64,000 bases of DNA. Origin: Bacteroidales bacterium. Its GTDB lineage: Bacteria > Bacteroidota > Bacteroidia > Bacteroidales > UBA932. The position numbers and the translations under genes are program-made. This document shows, piece after piece, positions 47,500 to 56,593 of this stretch (the stretch's first letter is position 1; each line of letters starts with the position of its first letter). Location of the stretch: assembly GCA_017428035.1 (NCBI GenBank), contig JAFRRR010000023.1, forward strand, positions 1-64,000, given 5' to 3'. Under the pieces are notes generated by a model. That model saw only the letters and a list, made by a program, of their open reading frames with translations, was not told where the DNA came from and did no database searches.

Positions 47500-47829
47500 A
47501 TGGAAAATATTTCTGAAAACGTGCGCTCTCAGATGCGCAAAGGGGTGCTTGAATACTGCATCCTGAGCCTGTTGGCAAAGGAGGACGCCTATGCCACCAG
47601 CATCATCTCCCGCCTCAAGGAGGTCAATATGATAGTTGTGGAGGGAACCCTTTATCCGCTGCTCATCCGGCAGAAAAACCAGGGACTGCTGGCCTACCGC
47701 TGGGAAGAGTCGCCGCAGGGTCCGCCGCGCAAGTACTACTCCATCACCGACAAGGGCCGCGAGCAGCTGGCACAGATGGACGAGGCCTGGAACGACATTA
47801 TCGCAACCATAGAGAAAATCAAAAACTAG
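47500..47829 (+). CDS. PadR-family transcriptional regulator
   Basis: A 109-residue winged-helix protein. It has RKGVLEYCILSLLAKEDAYATSI, VEGTLYPLLIRQKNQGLL and GPPRKYYSITDKGREQL, the PadR signature. The ATG at 47500 is preferred; a TTG at 47491 in frame is possible. It is set between two PspC genes with 9- and 4-bp gaps, so it probably controls this operon itself. Confidence 0.92.
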   Translation: MENISENVRSQMRKGVLEYCILSLLAKEDAYATSIISRLKEVNMIVVEGTLYPLLIRQKNQGLLAYRWEESPQGPPRKYYSITDKGREQLAQMDEAWNDIIATIEKIKN

Positions 47830-47833
47830 CGCT

Positions 47834-48823
47834 ATGAAAAAGACACAGCAAGTCAATATCGGAGGCTATGCATTCAGTATTGACGACGAATCATACAAGA
47901 TTATTGACCAGTACCTGGAGAGCCTCAAACGCTACTACAGCGCCAATTCCGAGGGGAAAGAGATTGTAGAGGATATCGAGGAGAGGCTGGGAGAGCTGCT
48001 TGCAGAGCGCTGCGGCACCGACGGCGTGATTGGCGCGGCCGATGCCAACTATGCCATCGGCATCCTGGGCACACCATACGCCATCGAAGGCGAAGGCGCC
48101 GGCACACAGAGCACCAGGCGCGCCGCTACCCGCAAGCGGCTGTACCGCAACCCCGAAGGGAGAATTATAGGCGGCGTGTGCAGCGGCCTGGCAACCTACC
48201 TCAACTGGGATGTCTCCCTTATCAGGCTGATTGTGGTGCTGCTGGCCATAGGCCTTCTGGTATGGGGCGAAGCTATTTTCCTGATACCCCTGCTGTACGT
48301 TGTATGCTGGATTGCAATGCCAAATGCCGACACGGTGCAGAAGCAATGCGAACTGCGCGGAGATGAGATTTCCGCCGCCGGCATCGGGCAGCAATACGCA
48401 TATGCCCGCCCTGCCGACCAGGCACCCGCAGGCCGCACTGCCGGCCGCATCCTGGGATGCATTCTGGGCATCTTCCTGTTTATGACCGGTCTCAGCTGCC
48501 TGGCAGGCGGGGCATTTATGTTCTCGGTGCCATCGCTGGCAGGCCTAATCCCGGAAGTGGCAGAAGAGTGGGCAGAGGTTGCCTCCGAAATCGGCATAGA
48601 AAACCTCAAGTCGCTGGGTATTTCCACTTTGATTGTTGCGGCAGTGGCATACGCCATCCCCTGCATCCTGGCCATTTATTACGGCATCCTGCTCACCTTC
48701 AACCTGAAGAGCCCCAAATGGCGTCCCGGCATGATTCTGCTCATACTCTGGGCCATCGCCGTCGTCGCCCTGTGCGTGCTGGTGGGCATCGACATCATTA
48801 AACTTATCCCCAGCTGGAGCTGA
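47834..48823 (+). CDS. PspC-domain protein with extra membrane segments (long paralogue)
   Basis: A 329-residue inner-membrane protein. The N-terminal helical domain (FSIDDESYKIIDQYLESLK, DIEERLGELLAER) matches that of the first gene. PspC follows at about 100-180 (LYRNPEGRIIGGVCSGLATYL). Three further hydrophobic segments lie at about 205-230, 255-285 and 295-320. It may sense envelope state or anchor PadR-linked signalling; this is inference from the operon. Confidence 0.85.
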   Translation: MKKTQQVNIGGYAFSIDDESYKIIDQYLESLKRYYSANSEGKEIVEDIEERLGELLAERCGTDGVIGAADANYAIGILGTPYAIEGEGAGTQSTRRAATRKRLYRNPEGRIIGGVCSGLATYLNWDVSLIRLIVVLLAIGLLVWGEAIFLIPLLYVVCWIAMPNADTVQKQCELRGDEISAAGIGQQYAYARPADQAPAGRTAGRILGCILGIFLFMTGLSCLAGGAFMFSVPSLAGLIPEVAEEWAEVASEIGIENLKSLGISTLIVAAVAYAIPCILAIYYGILLTFNLKSPKWRPGMILLILWAIAVVALCVLVGIDIIKLIPSWS

Positions 48824-48825
48824 TT

Positions 48826-49071
48826 ATGAAACGATCTTTTTTTGATAAACTATTATTGGTGATTGCCTGGGGCGGACTCGTCGTAGGTATTCTGGTAAGC
48901 GTCGCTTACAGCCATTCCATTTGGGCGTCGGGACGCGAGATGTGCTTTCCCCAGGCCGCTTTTTACCTGGCAGCCGGCGTCGGCGCCTCGGTCCTTGGCT
49001 GGGCCGTCCTAAAGGAGATTGTATCCATCTCCGACAGGCTCAGACGGCTGGAGAACGGCAACAATCATTAA
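48826..49071 (+). CDS. small two-segment membrane protein
   Basis: An 81-residue protein with two hydrophobic segments (about 9-30 and 41-60) and a short basic, helical tail (SDRLRRLENGNNH). It starts 2 bp after the PspC gene stop and must be cotranscribed. I recognise no family; a helper of the PspC protein is possible. Confidence 0.7.
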   Translation: MKRSFFDKLLLVIAWGGLVVGILVSVAYSHSIWASGREMCFPQAAFYLAAGVGASVLGWAVLKEIVSISDRLRRLENGNNH

Positions 49072-49075
49072 GCGC

Positions 49076-49207
49076 ACTTTCACAGGTTGCAGTAGTGAAC
49101 ATCTGCCGGTTACCTGTGCGCAATCCCTGCGACCTCTGCGGCAATTTCGCCGCGGAGGTCGCGCTCATATACCGCCAACGCCCGCCAGAACACGCACTCC
49201 GCAACCT
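49076..49207 (+). repeat. REP-like 132-bp direct repeat, left copy
   Basis: Same 132 bp as 50380-50511 with 5 differences (96%). It contains the hairpin GCGACCTCTGCGGC/GCCGCGGAGGTCGC and has short inverted arms, AGGTTGC near one end and GCAACCT at the other. It begins 4 bp after the small membrane protein gene and lies before the RAYT gene. Confidence 0.85.
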
Positions 49208-49309
49208 GCGAAAATCGAGTAAGCTATTTTGCTCCTTTTTCTTGCAAACTCTGCACAGTTTGTTGTACCTTCGCATATGAGCAGCCACTAACGGCGGCGA
49301 GAGATTAAG

Positions 49310-50281
49310 ATGATGTTGGACAAAAAACTGCTCGAGGAGCTCACTTCAGATCTCGGGCTCAAAAATCCCTTCGTAAAAGGCAAAGACAATCCTGTGAGGC
49401 GATGCTGGCATTTCAGCACCGACGGAAATGCCGTGGACATCATTTTCTATGACGAAACAGACTTCATAAACGGAATGAACCGTATTTATGTCACCCTTCA
49501 GAAGTACCGCGTTGTCATTCTGGCGTTCTCACTTATGGACAATCACCTGCATCTTGTCCTTTACGGGGACTTTGACGAGTGCAACCGCTTTATGCACGAC
49601 TATGTCCGGCGGACATCCCACGACATATCTGTCAGACACGGCTTGCAGCATAAGTTAGAGAATGTGCCCATAAATCATCAGGTCGTGGACACCGACTTTT
49701 ATCTTAAAACTGTCATCTGCTATACGATAAAGAACGCCCCGGTGGCTGGTATCAGATATAACGCCTGGAGCTACCCCTGGTCCAGCGGACCGCTATACTT
49801 CAACAGGCCCGGCTACTGGTGCTCGCCTGGCTGGCTCACAGCTACGGGCGGCACAATCACGACAGATAGTCTCGGGCTCAGAGCAAGGCTTGCGGCGCTT
49901 AAGACCAAAGAAACGCCAGCTTTTTCGGCTCGTATGATCGGCCCGGTTGTTTTCCCAGGGGACTACGTGGCGTATGAGCTTGTAGAACAACTTTTCAAGA
50001 CCCACAAGAGCTTCAACTTTTTCCTATGTCTGTCCAAAGAAGAAGATGTAGAGGCCCGTGGCGGTAGCATATCGCATCTATCCATTCCGATACAGGAGAT
50101 GCGCCAGCACAAAACCGAAATATGTCAAGAGCTGTTTGGCGTTAGCAGCGTCAAATTCTTGTCCACGAAACAGCGCCTGATGCTTGCCCGCACAATGCGA
50201 GCCCGCTACAACAGTTCCCTTAAACAGATTATCAGGCTATCCGGCCTTGTGTACGAAGAAGTACGGGACATATTGAAATAA
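49310..50281 (+). CDS. REP-associated tyrosine transposase (RAYT, Y1 family)
   Basis: A 323-residue protein of the Y1 transposase family. The HUH motif is N78-H79-L80-H81 in LMDNHLHLVLYG, and the catalytic tyrosine is probably Y138 in CYTIKNAPVAG. A domain of about 170 residues follows, longer than in IS200 transposases, as expected for RAYTs. Such enzymes nick and rejoin single-stranded palindromic DNA and are thought to spread REP sequences. Two adjacent ATGs (49310, 49313) can start it. It is flanked by 132-bp repeats that have hairpins, the likely substrate. Confidence 0.85.
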   Translation: MMLDKKLLEELTSDLGLKNPFVKGKDNPVRRCWHFSTDGNAVDIIFYDETDFINGMNRIYVTLQKYRVVILAFSLMDNHLHLVLYGDFDECNRFMHDYVRRTSHDISVRHGLQHKLENVPINHQVVDTDFYLKTVICYTIKNAPVAGIRYNAWSYPWSSGPLYFNRPGYWCSPGWLTATGGTITTDSLGLRARLAALKTKETPAFSARMIGPVVFPGDYVAYELVEQLFKTHKSFNFFLCLSKEEDVEARGGSISHLSIPIQEMRQHKTEICQELFGVSSVKFLSTKQRLMLARTMRARYNSSLKQIIRLSGLVYEEVRDILK

Positions 50282-50379
50282 TTTCCGTAAAGAGGCATCC
50301 TCTCTCCCTCAACACAAGCGGCCGCTACACACAAAGGACCTATCCCTTGTCTCTGTTTAGCCGCCAATGCCGCAACCCA
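50282..50379. other. gap between RAYT and right repeat
   Basis: No gene, terminator or promoter is evident. The right repeat starts directly after it. Confidence 0.4.
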
Positions 50380-50511
50380 ACTTTCACAGGTTGCAGTAGT
50401 GAACATCTGCCGGCTACCTGTGCGCAATCCCTGCGACCTCTGCGGCAATTTCGCCGCGGAGGTTGCGCCCATCTACCGCCAACGCCCGCCAGAACGCGCA
50501 CTCCGCAACCT
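50380..50511 (+). repeat. REP-like 132-bp direct repeat, right copy
   Basis: Direct copy of 49076-49207, same length and orientation, 5 substitutions, two of them near the central hairpin (GGTCGCGC versus GGTTGCGC). It follows the RAYT gene by 98 bp. Confidence 0.85.
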
Positions 50512-50543
50512 CCGGATGTCTGGTTGGTGATCCCGGAACGCCT

Positions 50544-50623
50544 AGCGCAAAAACAGTTCGCAAAGGGAACAGGCGCGAAGAGCCGCCTGGCCCGTAGCGA
50601 AGCTGTTTTGAAGCAAAGCGACG
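50544..50623 (-). repeat. dispersed palindromic repeat, copy B
   Basis: On the minus strand this matches the element at 30401-30483: shared blocks TCGCT, GCTTC, CTTCGCT, GGGCCAGG and TGTTCCCT in the same order with a variable centre. It lies 17 bp past the lepA stop, as copy A lies past rpsC. Confidence 0.55.
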
Positions 50624-50639
50624 GATGGCGGGTGGGTGA

Positions 50640-52424
50640 TTACAGTTTGAGCACGGCCATAAAGGCGCTCTGGGGCACCTCGACGTTGCCGACCTGGCGC
50701 ATACGCTTTTTGCCCTGCTTCTGTTTTTCAAGAAGTTTGCGCTTACGGGTGATGTCGCCGCCATAACACTTGGCGGTGACATCTTTTCTTACCTGCTTCA
50801 CCGTTTCGCGGGCAATGATTTTGGCGCCGATGGCGGCCTGGATGGCGATGTCGAACTGCTGGCGCGGAATCAGGTCCTTGAGCTTCTCGCAGATGCGGCG
50901 GCCGAACTCGTAGGCGTGGTCGCGGTGGATCAGGCTGGAGAGGGCGTCGACCTGCTCGCCATTCAAAAGAATATCCAGCTTGACCAGATCGGCCTGTTTG
51001 TAGCCAATCACGTGATAGTCAAACGATGCGTAGCCCTTGGAGATGGACTTTAGGCGGTCATAGAAGTCGAACACTATCTCCGCCAGCGGCATATCGTAGT
51101 TGAGCTCCACGCGGTCGGCAGTGATGAAATGCTGGCTCACCAGCGTGCCGCGCTTGTCCAGGCAGAGCTTCATTATGGGCCCGAAAAAGTCGCTGCGGGA
51201 GATAATCTGCGCGCGGATGTAGGGCTCGTCTATATGGTCTATTACGTTGATTACCGGCAGGCCCGAAGGGTTGTGGACCTGCACCACCTCGTGCTGCGTG
51301 GTGTAGACATTATACGACACGTTGGGCACGGTGGTGATTACGTCCATATCGAACTCGCGGAACAGGCGCTCCTGCACGATTTCCATATGCAGCAGGCCCA
51401 AAAAGCCGCAGCGGAAGCCGAACCCCAGCGCCAGCGAGCTCTCGGGCTCGAACACCAGCGAGGCGTCGTTGAGCTGCAGCTTCTCCAGAGAAGCGCGCAG
51501 CTGCTCATATTCGTCGGCCTCCACGGGATAAACACCCGCGAAAAGCATCGGCTTGACCTCTTCGAAACCGGCAATGGCGCTCTCGCACGGCCGCTCTATA
51601 TGGGTGATGGTGTCACCCACCTTCACCTCCACGGCGTTTTTGATGCCGGAGATGATATATCCCACGCTGCCACACTCGATTTTCTTGCGCGGCACAAGCT
51701 TCATCTTCAAAACACCCACCTCGTCGGCCACATACTCGCTGCCGGTGTTGACAAATTTGACTTTATCGCCGGTGGAGATGCTGCCGTTGAGCACCTTGAA
51801 ATATGCAATAATGCCCCTGAAGGGGTTGAACACACTGTCAAAAATCAACGCCTGCAGCGGTGCGTCGGGGTCGCCCTTGGGCGCAGGAATGCGGTCTACA
51901 ATAGCGTCCAGCACAGCCTTGACTCCCTCGCCAGTCTTGGCGCTCACCGGCAGCACATCGTCGGGATCGCAGCCCAGCAGGTCCACAATCTGGTCGCGCA
52001 CCACCTCCGGCTGCGCGGCATCCATATCAATCTTGTTGATGACGGGGATTATCTCCAGGGTGTGGTCAATGGCCAGATACAGGTTGGAAATGGTCTGTGC
52101 CTGGATGCCCTGGGTGGCGTCCACCACCAGCAGCGCCCCTTCGCAGGAGGCGATGGCGCGAGACACCTCGTAAGAGAAATCGACGTGGCCGGGGGTGTCA
52201 ATCAGGTTCAGGGTATATTTCTCGCCGCCCTTCTCATAGTCCATCTGGATGGCGTGGCTCTTGATGGTGATGCCCTTCTCCTTCTCCAGATCCATAGAGT
52301 CCAGCACCTGATTTTCCATTTCGCGCTGGTCCAGGGTCTTGGTCTGTTCCAGCATACGGTCGGCCAAGGTGCTTTTACCGTGGTCGATATGGGCAATGAT
52401 GCAGAAATCTCGGATATTTTTCAT
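50640..52424 (-). CDS. lepA: elongation factor 4 (LepA)
   Basis: A 594-residue translational GTPase. G motifs are canonical: [13 protein letters not shown] (G1), [12 protein letters not shown] (G3), NKIDMDAAQ (G4). The LepA-specific C-terminal domain ends with [23 protein letters not shown], typical of the family. It acts on stalled ribosomes or in 30S biogenesis, depending on the study. It is divergent from the transketolase gene. Confidence 0.97.
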   Translation of the reverse strand: MKNIRDFCIIAHIDHGKSTLADRMLEQTKTLDQREMENQVLDSMDLEKEKGITIKSHAIQMDYEKGGEKYTLNLIDTPGHVDFSYEVSRAIASCEGALLVVDATQGIQAQTISNLYLAIDHTLEIIPVINKIDMDAAQPEVVRDQIVDLLGCDPDDVLPVSAKTGEGVKAVLDAIVDRIPAPKGDPDAPLQALIFDSVFNPFRGIIAYFKVLNGSISTGDKVKFVNTGSEYVADEVGVLKMKLVPRKKIECGSVGYIISGIKNAVEVKVGDTITHIERPCESAIAGFEEVKPMLFAGVYPVEADEYEQLRASLEKLQLNDASLVFEPESSLALGFGFRCGFLGLLHMEIVQERLFREFDMDVITTVPNVSYNVYTTQHEVVQVHNPSGLPVINVIDHIDEPYIRAQIISRSDFFGPIMKLCLDKRGTLVSQHFITADRVELNYDMPLAEIVFDFYDRLKSISKGYASFDYHVIGYKQADLVKLDILLNGEQVDALSSLIHRDHAYEFGRRICEKLKDLIPRQQFDIAIQAAIGAKIIARETVKQVRKDVTAKCYGGDITRKRKLLEKQKQGKKRMRQVGNVEVPQSAFMAVLKL

Positions 52425-52446
52425 CTTAAACGGACGTCAATCGATG

Positions 52447-52454
52447 CAAATATA
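52447..52454 (-). promoter_or_regulatory. -7 box (TATATTTG) for lepA
   Basis: On the minus strand an exact -7 match lies 23 bp before the lepA start. It sits back to back with the box at 52468-52475. Confidence 0.5.
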
Positions 52455-52467
52455 CACCATTTTTCGT

Positions 52468-52475
52468 TATTTTTG
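52468..52475 (+). promoter_or_regulatory. -7 box (TATTTTTG) for transketolase
   Basis: Exact -7 match 69 bp before the transketolase ATG; no TTG at -33. Confidence 0.45.
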
Positions 52476-52544
52476 TGTGATGTATCCGCCCCGGCGCGGC
52501 CGGCGGAGAAAAACCAACCGACAAATAAGCAAAACCAATCCTAT

Positions 52545-54560
52545 ATGAACAGACTCGCAACAATGAATCTCGCGGCGGACAACATCCGTATCCTGGCCGC
52601 ATCTATGGTAGAAAAAGCTAATTCGGGCCACCCCGGCGGAGCTATGGGCGGCGCCGATTTTATCAACGTCCTCTTCACCGAGTTCCTGGTCTATGACCCC
52701 GAGAACCCCCGCTGGGAGAGCCGTGACCGCTTTTTCCTGGATCCCGGACATATGTCCCCGATGCTCTATTCCACCCTTGCACTCACCGGAAAATTCACCC
52801 TCAAGGAACTGGCCAATTTCCGCCAGTGGGGCAGCCCGACTCCCGGTCACCCCGAGGTTTGTGTAGAGCGCGGCATCGAGAATACCTCCGGCCCCCTGGG
52901 CCAGGGCCACACCTTTGCAGTGGGTGCCGCCATCGCCGCCAAGTTCCTGGCAGCACGCCTGGGCAATGAGGTTATGAACCAGACCATCTACGCCTACATC
53001 TCCGACGGCGGTATCCAGGAAGAGATTTCGCAGGGTGCAGGCCGTCTGGCCGGCCACCTGAAACTGGATAATCTGATTATGTTCTACGACAGCAACGACA
53101 TCCAGCTCTCTACCGAGGTCAAGGCCGTGGACAGCGAGGATGTTGCCAAGAAATATCAGGCCTGGGGTTGGAAAGTCTTCGAAATCAACGGCAACGACGT
53201 GCAGCAGATACGCCGCGCCCTGAAGAAGGCTCAGGCCGTGAAGGACGCCCCCACCCTCATCATAGGCCACACCGTGATGGGCAAGGGCGCACGCAAGGCC
53301 GACGGCAGCAGCTACGAGAATTGCTGCGCAACCCACGGCGCACCCCTGGGCGGCGACGCATACATCAATACCATCAAGAATCTGGGCGGCGACCCGGAGA
53401 ATCCGTTCAAGGTATTCCCCAACGTCCGCAGGCTCTACAACCGCCGCAAGAAAGAGCTCAAGGCCATCGTGGCAGAGCGCAAGGCTATAAAGGAAAAATG
53501 GGCAAAGGCCAACCCCGACAAGGCTGCCAAACTGGAGAAATGGTTCAGCGGCGCGGCTCCCGAGGTCAACTGGGCCGCAATCCAGCAGAAAGCCGGCGCA
53601 GCTACCCGCGCAGCCAGCAGCACCGTGCTGGGCGCCCTTGCAGAGCAGGTAGAGAATATGGTGGTATCTTCTGCCGACCTCTCTAACAGCGACAAGACCG
53701 ACGGCTTCCTGAAGAAGACCCACGCCTTTACCGCCGGTGACTTCTCCGGCGCCTTCCTGCAGGCCGGCGTTGCCGAGCTCACAATGGCTTGCTGCTGCAT
53801 AGGTATGGCACTGCACGGCGGCGTGATTCCCGCCTGCGGCACCTTCTTCGTGTTCAGCGACTATATGAAACCCGCCCTGCGTATGGCGGCTCTGATGGAG
53901 ACTCCCGTGAAGTTCATCTGGACCCACGACGCATTCCGCGTGGGCGAAGACGGCCCTACCCACGAGCCCGTGGAGCAGGAGGCACAGGTGCGCCTTATGG
54001 AGAAACTCAAGAACCACCACGGCAAGAACTCCGCCCTGGTTCTGCGCCCCGCAGACGTAGAGGAGACCACCGTGGCCTGGAGGCTCGCTATGGAAAACAC
54101 CGAGACCCCTACCTGCCTGATCCTCTCCCGCCAGAACATCGCCAACCTGCCCGAAGGCAACGACTACAGCCAGGTGGCCAAAGGCGCCTATGTGGTGGCT
54201 GGCAGCGACCAGCGTTACGATGTAGTTATGGTAGCCTCCGGCAGTGAGGTTTCCACCCTGGTTGCAGGCGCCGAACTGCTGCGCAAAGACGGCGTGAAGG
54301 TTCGCATCGTTTCGGCTCCTTCCGAGGGCCTGTTCCGCAGCCAGACCAAGGCATACCAGCAGAGCGTGATCCCCGCTGGCAAGAAGGTATTCGGCCTCAC
54401 CGCCGGCCTGCCCGTGAACCTCGAGGGCCTGGTAGGCGCCAATGGCAAGGTATTTGGACTTGAGAGCTTTGGCTTCTCCGCTCCCTACAAGGTGCTTGAC
54501 GAAAAGCTCGGCTTCACCGCAGACAACGTTTACAAGCAAGTAAAAGAGATGCTTAAATAG
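52545..54560 (+). CDS. tkt: transketolase
   Basis: A 671-residue thiamine-diphosphate enzyme of the pentose phosphate pathway. Blocks: ANSGHPGGAMGGAD (about 25-38), PLGQGHTFAVG, SDGGIQEEISQGAG where the usual GDG is SDG, and TGDFSG-like FTAGDFSGAFLQAG; THDAFRVGEDGPTHEPVEQ is the conserved active-site stretch. The frame is open far upstream because it runs antisense to lepA. The ATG at 52545 gives the correct N-terminus. The sigma-factor gene begins 3 bp after the stop. Confidence 0.95.
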   Translation: MNRLATMNLAADNIRILAASMVEKANSGHPGGAMGGADFINVLFTEFLVYDPENPRWESRDRFFLDPGHMSPMLYSTLALTGKFTLKELANFRQWGSPTPGHPEVCVERGIENTSGPLGQGHTFAVGAAIAAKFLAARLGNEVMNQTIYAYISDGGIQEEISQGAGRLAGHLKLDNLIMFYDSNDIQLSTEVKAVDSEDVAKKYQAWGWKVFEINGNDVQQIRRALKKAQAVKDAPTLIIGHTVMGKGARKADGSSYENCCATHGAPLGGDAYINTIKNLGGDPENPFKVFPNVRRLYNRRKKELKAIVAERKAIKEKWAKANPDKAAKLEKWFSGAAPEVNWAAIQQKAGAATRAASSTVLGALAEQVENMVVSSADLSNSDKTDGFLKKTHAFTAGDFSGAFLQAGVAELTMACCCIGMALHGGVIPACGTFFVFSDYMKPALRMAALMETPVKFIWTHDAFRVGEDGPTHEPVEQEAQVRLMEKLKNHHGKNSALVLRPADVEETTVAWRLAMENTETPTCLILSRQNIANLPEGNDYSQVAKGAYVVAGSDQRYDVVMVASGSEVSTLVAGAELLRKDGVKVRIVSAPSEGLFRSQTKAYQQSVIPAGKKVFGLTAGLPVNLEGLVGANGKVFGLESFGFSAPYKVLDEKLGFTADNVYKQVKEMLK

Positions 54561-54563
54561 CAC

Positions 54564-55118
54564 GTGACCGACGACGGCCAAATAATCCGGCTTTATAAGG
54601 CCGGCCAGAGAGAAGAGGCGTTCAACCAAATAGTGAAAAACTACGGTGAACGCCTCTACTGGCATATACGCCGCATCGTAGGCAGCCACGAAGACGCCGA
54701 CGACCTGTTGCAGAACACCTTTGTCAAGGCCTGGCAGGCGCTGGAAAGGTTCCGCGGCGAGAGCGGCCTCTACACCTGGCTCTACCGCATCGCCACCAAC
54801 GAAACTCTTTCTTTCCTGAGCAGCAAGAGGGTCACGAGCGACGTTTCGCTGTCGGAAGATCCGGCCCGCACGGCATCACTTGCAGCCACCGAGCGCGGAT
54901 TTGACGGCGACAAGCTGCAGCGCCTCCTGCAGCAGGCCATCGCCCTCTTGCCGCCAAAGCAGCGGGTGGTGTTTTGTGAAAGATACTACAACGAAACCCC
55001 CTACGAAGACATTTCCAAGGCGATGGGCACCAGTGTCGGGGCCCTAAAGGCCTCATATCACCACGCCTACGGCAAGGTGCTGGAATATGTAAAGTCAAGA
55101 ATCGACATCGATTATTAA
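54564..55118 (+). CDS. ECF-type RNA polymerase sigma factor
   Basis: A 184-residue sigma-70-family ECF factor. Region 2 has HEDADDLLQNTFVKAWQAL and YTWLYRIATNET; region 4 has LPPKQRVVFCERYYNETPYEDISKAMG and VGALKASYHHAYGKV. The start is GTG at 54564, three bases after the transketolase stop. It should direct transcription of an envelope or stress regulon. The next gene may encode its membrane regulator. Confidence 0.93.
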   Translation: MTDDGQIIRLYKAGQREEAFNQIVKNYGERLYWHIRRIVGSHEDADDLLQNTFVKAWQALERFRGESGLYTWLYRIATNETLSFLSSKRVTSDVSLSEDPARTASLAATERGFDGDKLQRLLQQAIALLPPKQRVVFCERYYNETPYEDISKAMGTSVGALKASYHHAYGKVLEYVKSRIDIDY

Positions 55119-55153
55119 ACCTTTCATATCCTATTGCGTCTAAAAGATTGAAT

Positions 55154-55570
55154 ATGGTTGAAAAAGACGACATACTGCAGCGCGAAGAGCTTAAAAAGGC
55201 TCCGCTTTCGGTTCCGGAGGGATATTTTGACTCCCTGCCGGAAAAGGTTATGCAGCGCATCGCCGCCGGCGACAAGCAGCCCGCCCGCCGCGTTCCGCTG
55301 AGGAAATGGTGGTTGGCCGCCGCTGCAGCCTGTGCCGTCGCCGTCCTGGCGCTGGCCGTACGACTCTCCTTCTCTCCTGTTGCAGAAACCACCGCTTATG
55401 AAGATGACTCCGAGTATATTGAACTGATGGACGTCAGCTCCAGGACTCTGGCGGAATACGAGCAGGAAGATGATCAGGACGCTATTTCTCAAGACGCAAT
55501 AATTGAATACCTCGCCTACAACGGCCTTGGCAGCGCATACCTGTATGAGCAGCTGGCCGAGGCGGAATAA
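55154..55570 (+). CDS. single-pass membrane protein, possible anti-sigma factor
   Basis: A 138-residue protein with a soluble N-terminus (LKKAPLSVPEGYFDSLPEKVMQR is the start pattern seen next to ECF sigma genes in Bacteroidetes), one membrane segment at about 52-72 and an acidic exterior tail. An in-frame ATG at 55148 is an alternative start. Its place after the sigma-factor gene suggests an anti-sigma role. No anti-sigma motif is recognised. Confidence 0.7.
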   Translation: MVEKDDILQREELKKAPLSVPEGYFDSLPEKVMQRIAAGDKQPARRVPLRKWWLAAAAACAVAVLALAVRLSFSPVAETTAYEDDSEYIELMDVSSRTLAEYEQEDDQDAISQDAIIEYLAYNGLGSAYLYEQLAEAE

Positions 55571-55581
55571 ACACCAATAAT

Positions 55582-56109
55582 ATGAAAAGACTTTTGACAA
55601 TTTGCCTTCTGGCAGCCATCAGCCTGGGGACATTTGCCCAGGATAAAGAGTGCAAGCAAGAAAAGATGCACGAAAAATTCCAGGCCGACAAAGTGGCCTT
55701 CCTCTCCCAGAAAATGGACCTCTCGGTGAAAGAGGCCGAGGCTTTCTGGCCCATCTACAACGAATACAGCAAGGCTTCCGAAGAGGTCCACAAGGACATT
55801 ATGGATGCTGTGGGCATAATTCACAAGGCCGAAGAACTCTCCGACGCAGAAGCATCAGCCGCTATAGACGCCCTGCTGGCCGCACAGAAAAAAGAGAACG
55901 ACCTCCAGTCGCAGTACACCGAAAGGTTCAAAAAGGTGCTGCCCGTAAAGAAAGTGGCCGCGTTTTTTGCCGCCGAAGATGCCTTCCGCAAGCATCTTTT
56001 CCGTCAATTCAAGGACAAGGAGCGCCCCGGCAAGCCGGGCGACAAACGTCCCTTTGACGGCCGCAAGAAGCCAGCCCAAAAAGAGCCAGCAGATAAAACC
56101 CAGAAGTAA
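55582..56109 (+). CDS. Spy/CpxP-like periplasmic protein
   Basis: A 175-residue exported protein with signal peptide ending TFAQ. It is helical and charged, with MDLSVKEAEAFWPIYNEYSKA and a long amphipathic helix, like the Spy/LTXXQ-related proteins found after ECF sigma genes in this phylum. The C-terminus is Lys/Pro-rich (KKPAQKEPADKTQK). The last 7 codons lie inside the left copy of the duplicated trmN6 3' end, so the ancestral genes probably converged and overlapped here. Confidence 0.75.
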   Translation: MKRLLTICLLAAISLGTFAQDKECKQEKMHEKFQADKVAFLSQKMDLSVKEAEAFWPIYNEYSKASEEVHKDIMDAVGIIHKAEELSDAEASAAIDALLAAQKKENDLQSQYTERFKKVLPVKKVAAFFAAEDAFRKHLFRQFKDKERPGKPGDKRPFDGRKKPAQKEPADKTQK

Positions 56110-56153
56110 GTTGCTTGTAACGCTCGCCTCCAATGGTGAGCGTTTCTGTTTCC
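56090..56153 (-). repeat. relic of the trmN6 3' end (left copy of duplicated boundary)
   Basis: 64 bp with 51 identities to 57173-57236 and no gap. Read on the minus strand it encodes ERYKQLTSGFYL, against ERYLELTSGFYL at the true end of the methyltransferase. It therefore looks like an older 3' end of that gene stranded left of the AbiEii pair. It also forms a hairpin (AACGCTC...GAGCGTT) that could terminate the Spy-like gene. Confidence 0.75.
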
Positions 56154-56287
56154 TATTCTGCTACTGGCGTCCTTGTCCGGCCTGCTTGCCATATTCTCCA
56201 CAAAGCCCTGCAATTAAAGATAAAACCCGGCAGGATACCTTGTCTATACTCATTATTTGTATAACTTTGCACTATTGAGAGACACCG

Positions 56288-56593
56288 ATGTCTGCGAAAG
56301 AGTGTATACAAGGCTTTTCGGACTACATCTTTTGGGATGTGGACAGGGACTCTATCGACCTTTCTGCCAATGCCCCTTATGTGGTTCAGCGGGTGCTCGA
56401 GTATGGCCAGTATAATGACTGGAAATTGCTGCTCAACTATTATGGTCTGCAACATATCGTCGAGATATCCAAGCATCTGCGTTCTTTGGAGCCCAAAGCG
56501 CTTTCTTTTATCAGTACAGTTTCTGATACGCCTATAAATCTGTTCCGATGCTTCAATACAAGACAATCAACCCCGGAACACTGCAGCTTCTAA
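56288..56593 (+). CDS. DUF6922-like protein, probable antitoxin partner
   Basis: A 101-residue protein with FSDYIFWDVDRDSIDLS, then APYVVQRVLEYGQYNDW and LLLNYYGLQHIVEISK. This pattern (FW.D...IDl..n..yvi.RVle.G...dw) is that of small proteins placed before AbiEii-type genes in Bacteroidetes. It overlaps the next gene by 46 bp, a sign of coupled expression. By position it is the antitoxin or sensor of the pair. Composition is AT-rich relative to the flanks. Confidence 0.7.
   Translation: MSAKECIQGFSDYIFWDVDRDSIDLSANAPYVVQRVLEYGQYNDWKLLLNYYGLQHIVEISKHLRSLEPKALSFISTVSDTPINLFRCFNTRQSTPEHCSF

Noticed and set aside
51129-52544. Long in-frame extension upstream of transketolase (472 codons)
   Set aside because: It is exactly antisense to lepA, and transketolase similarity begins only at the Met at 52545.
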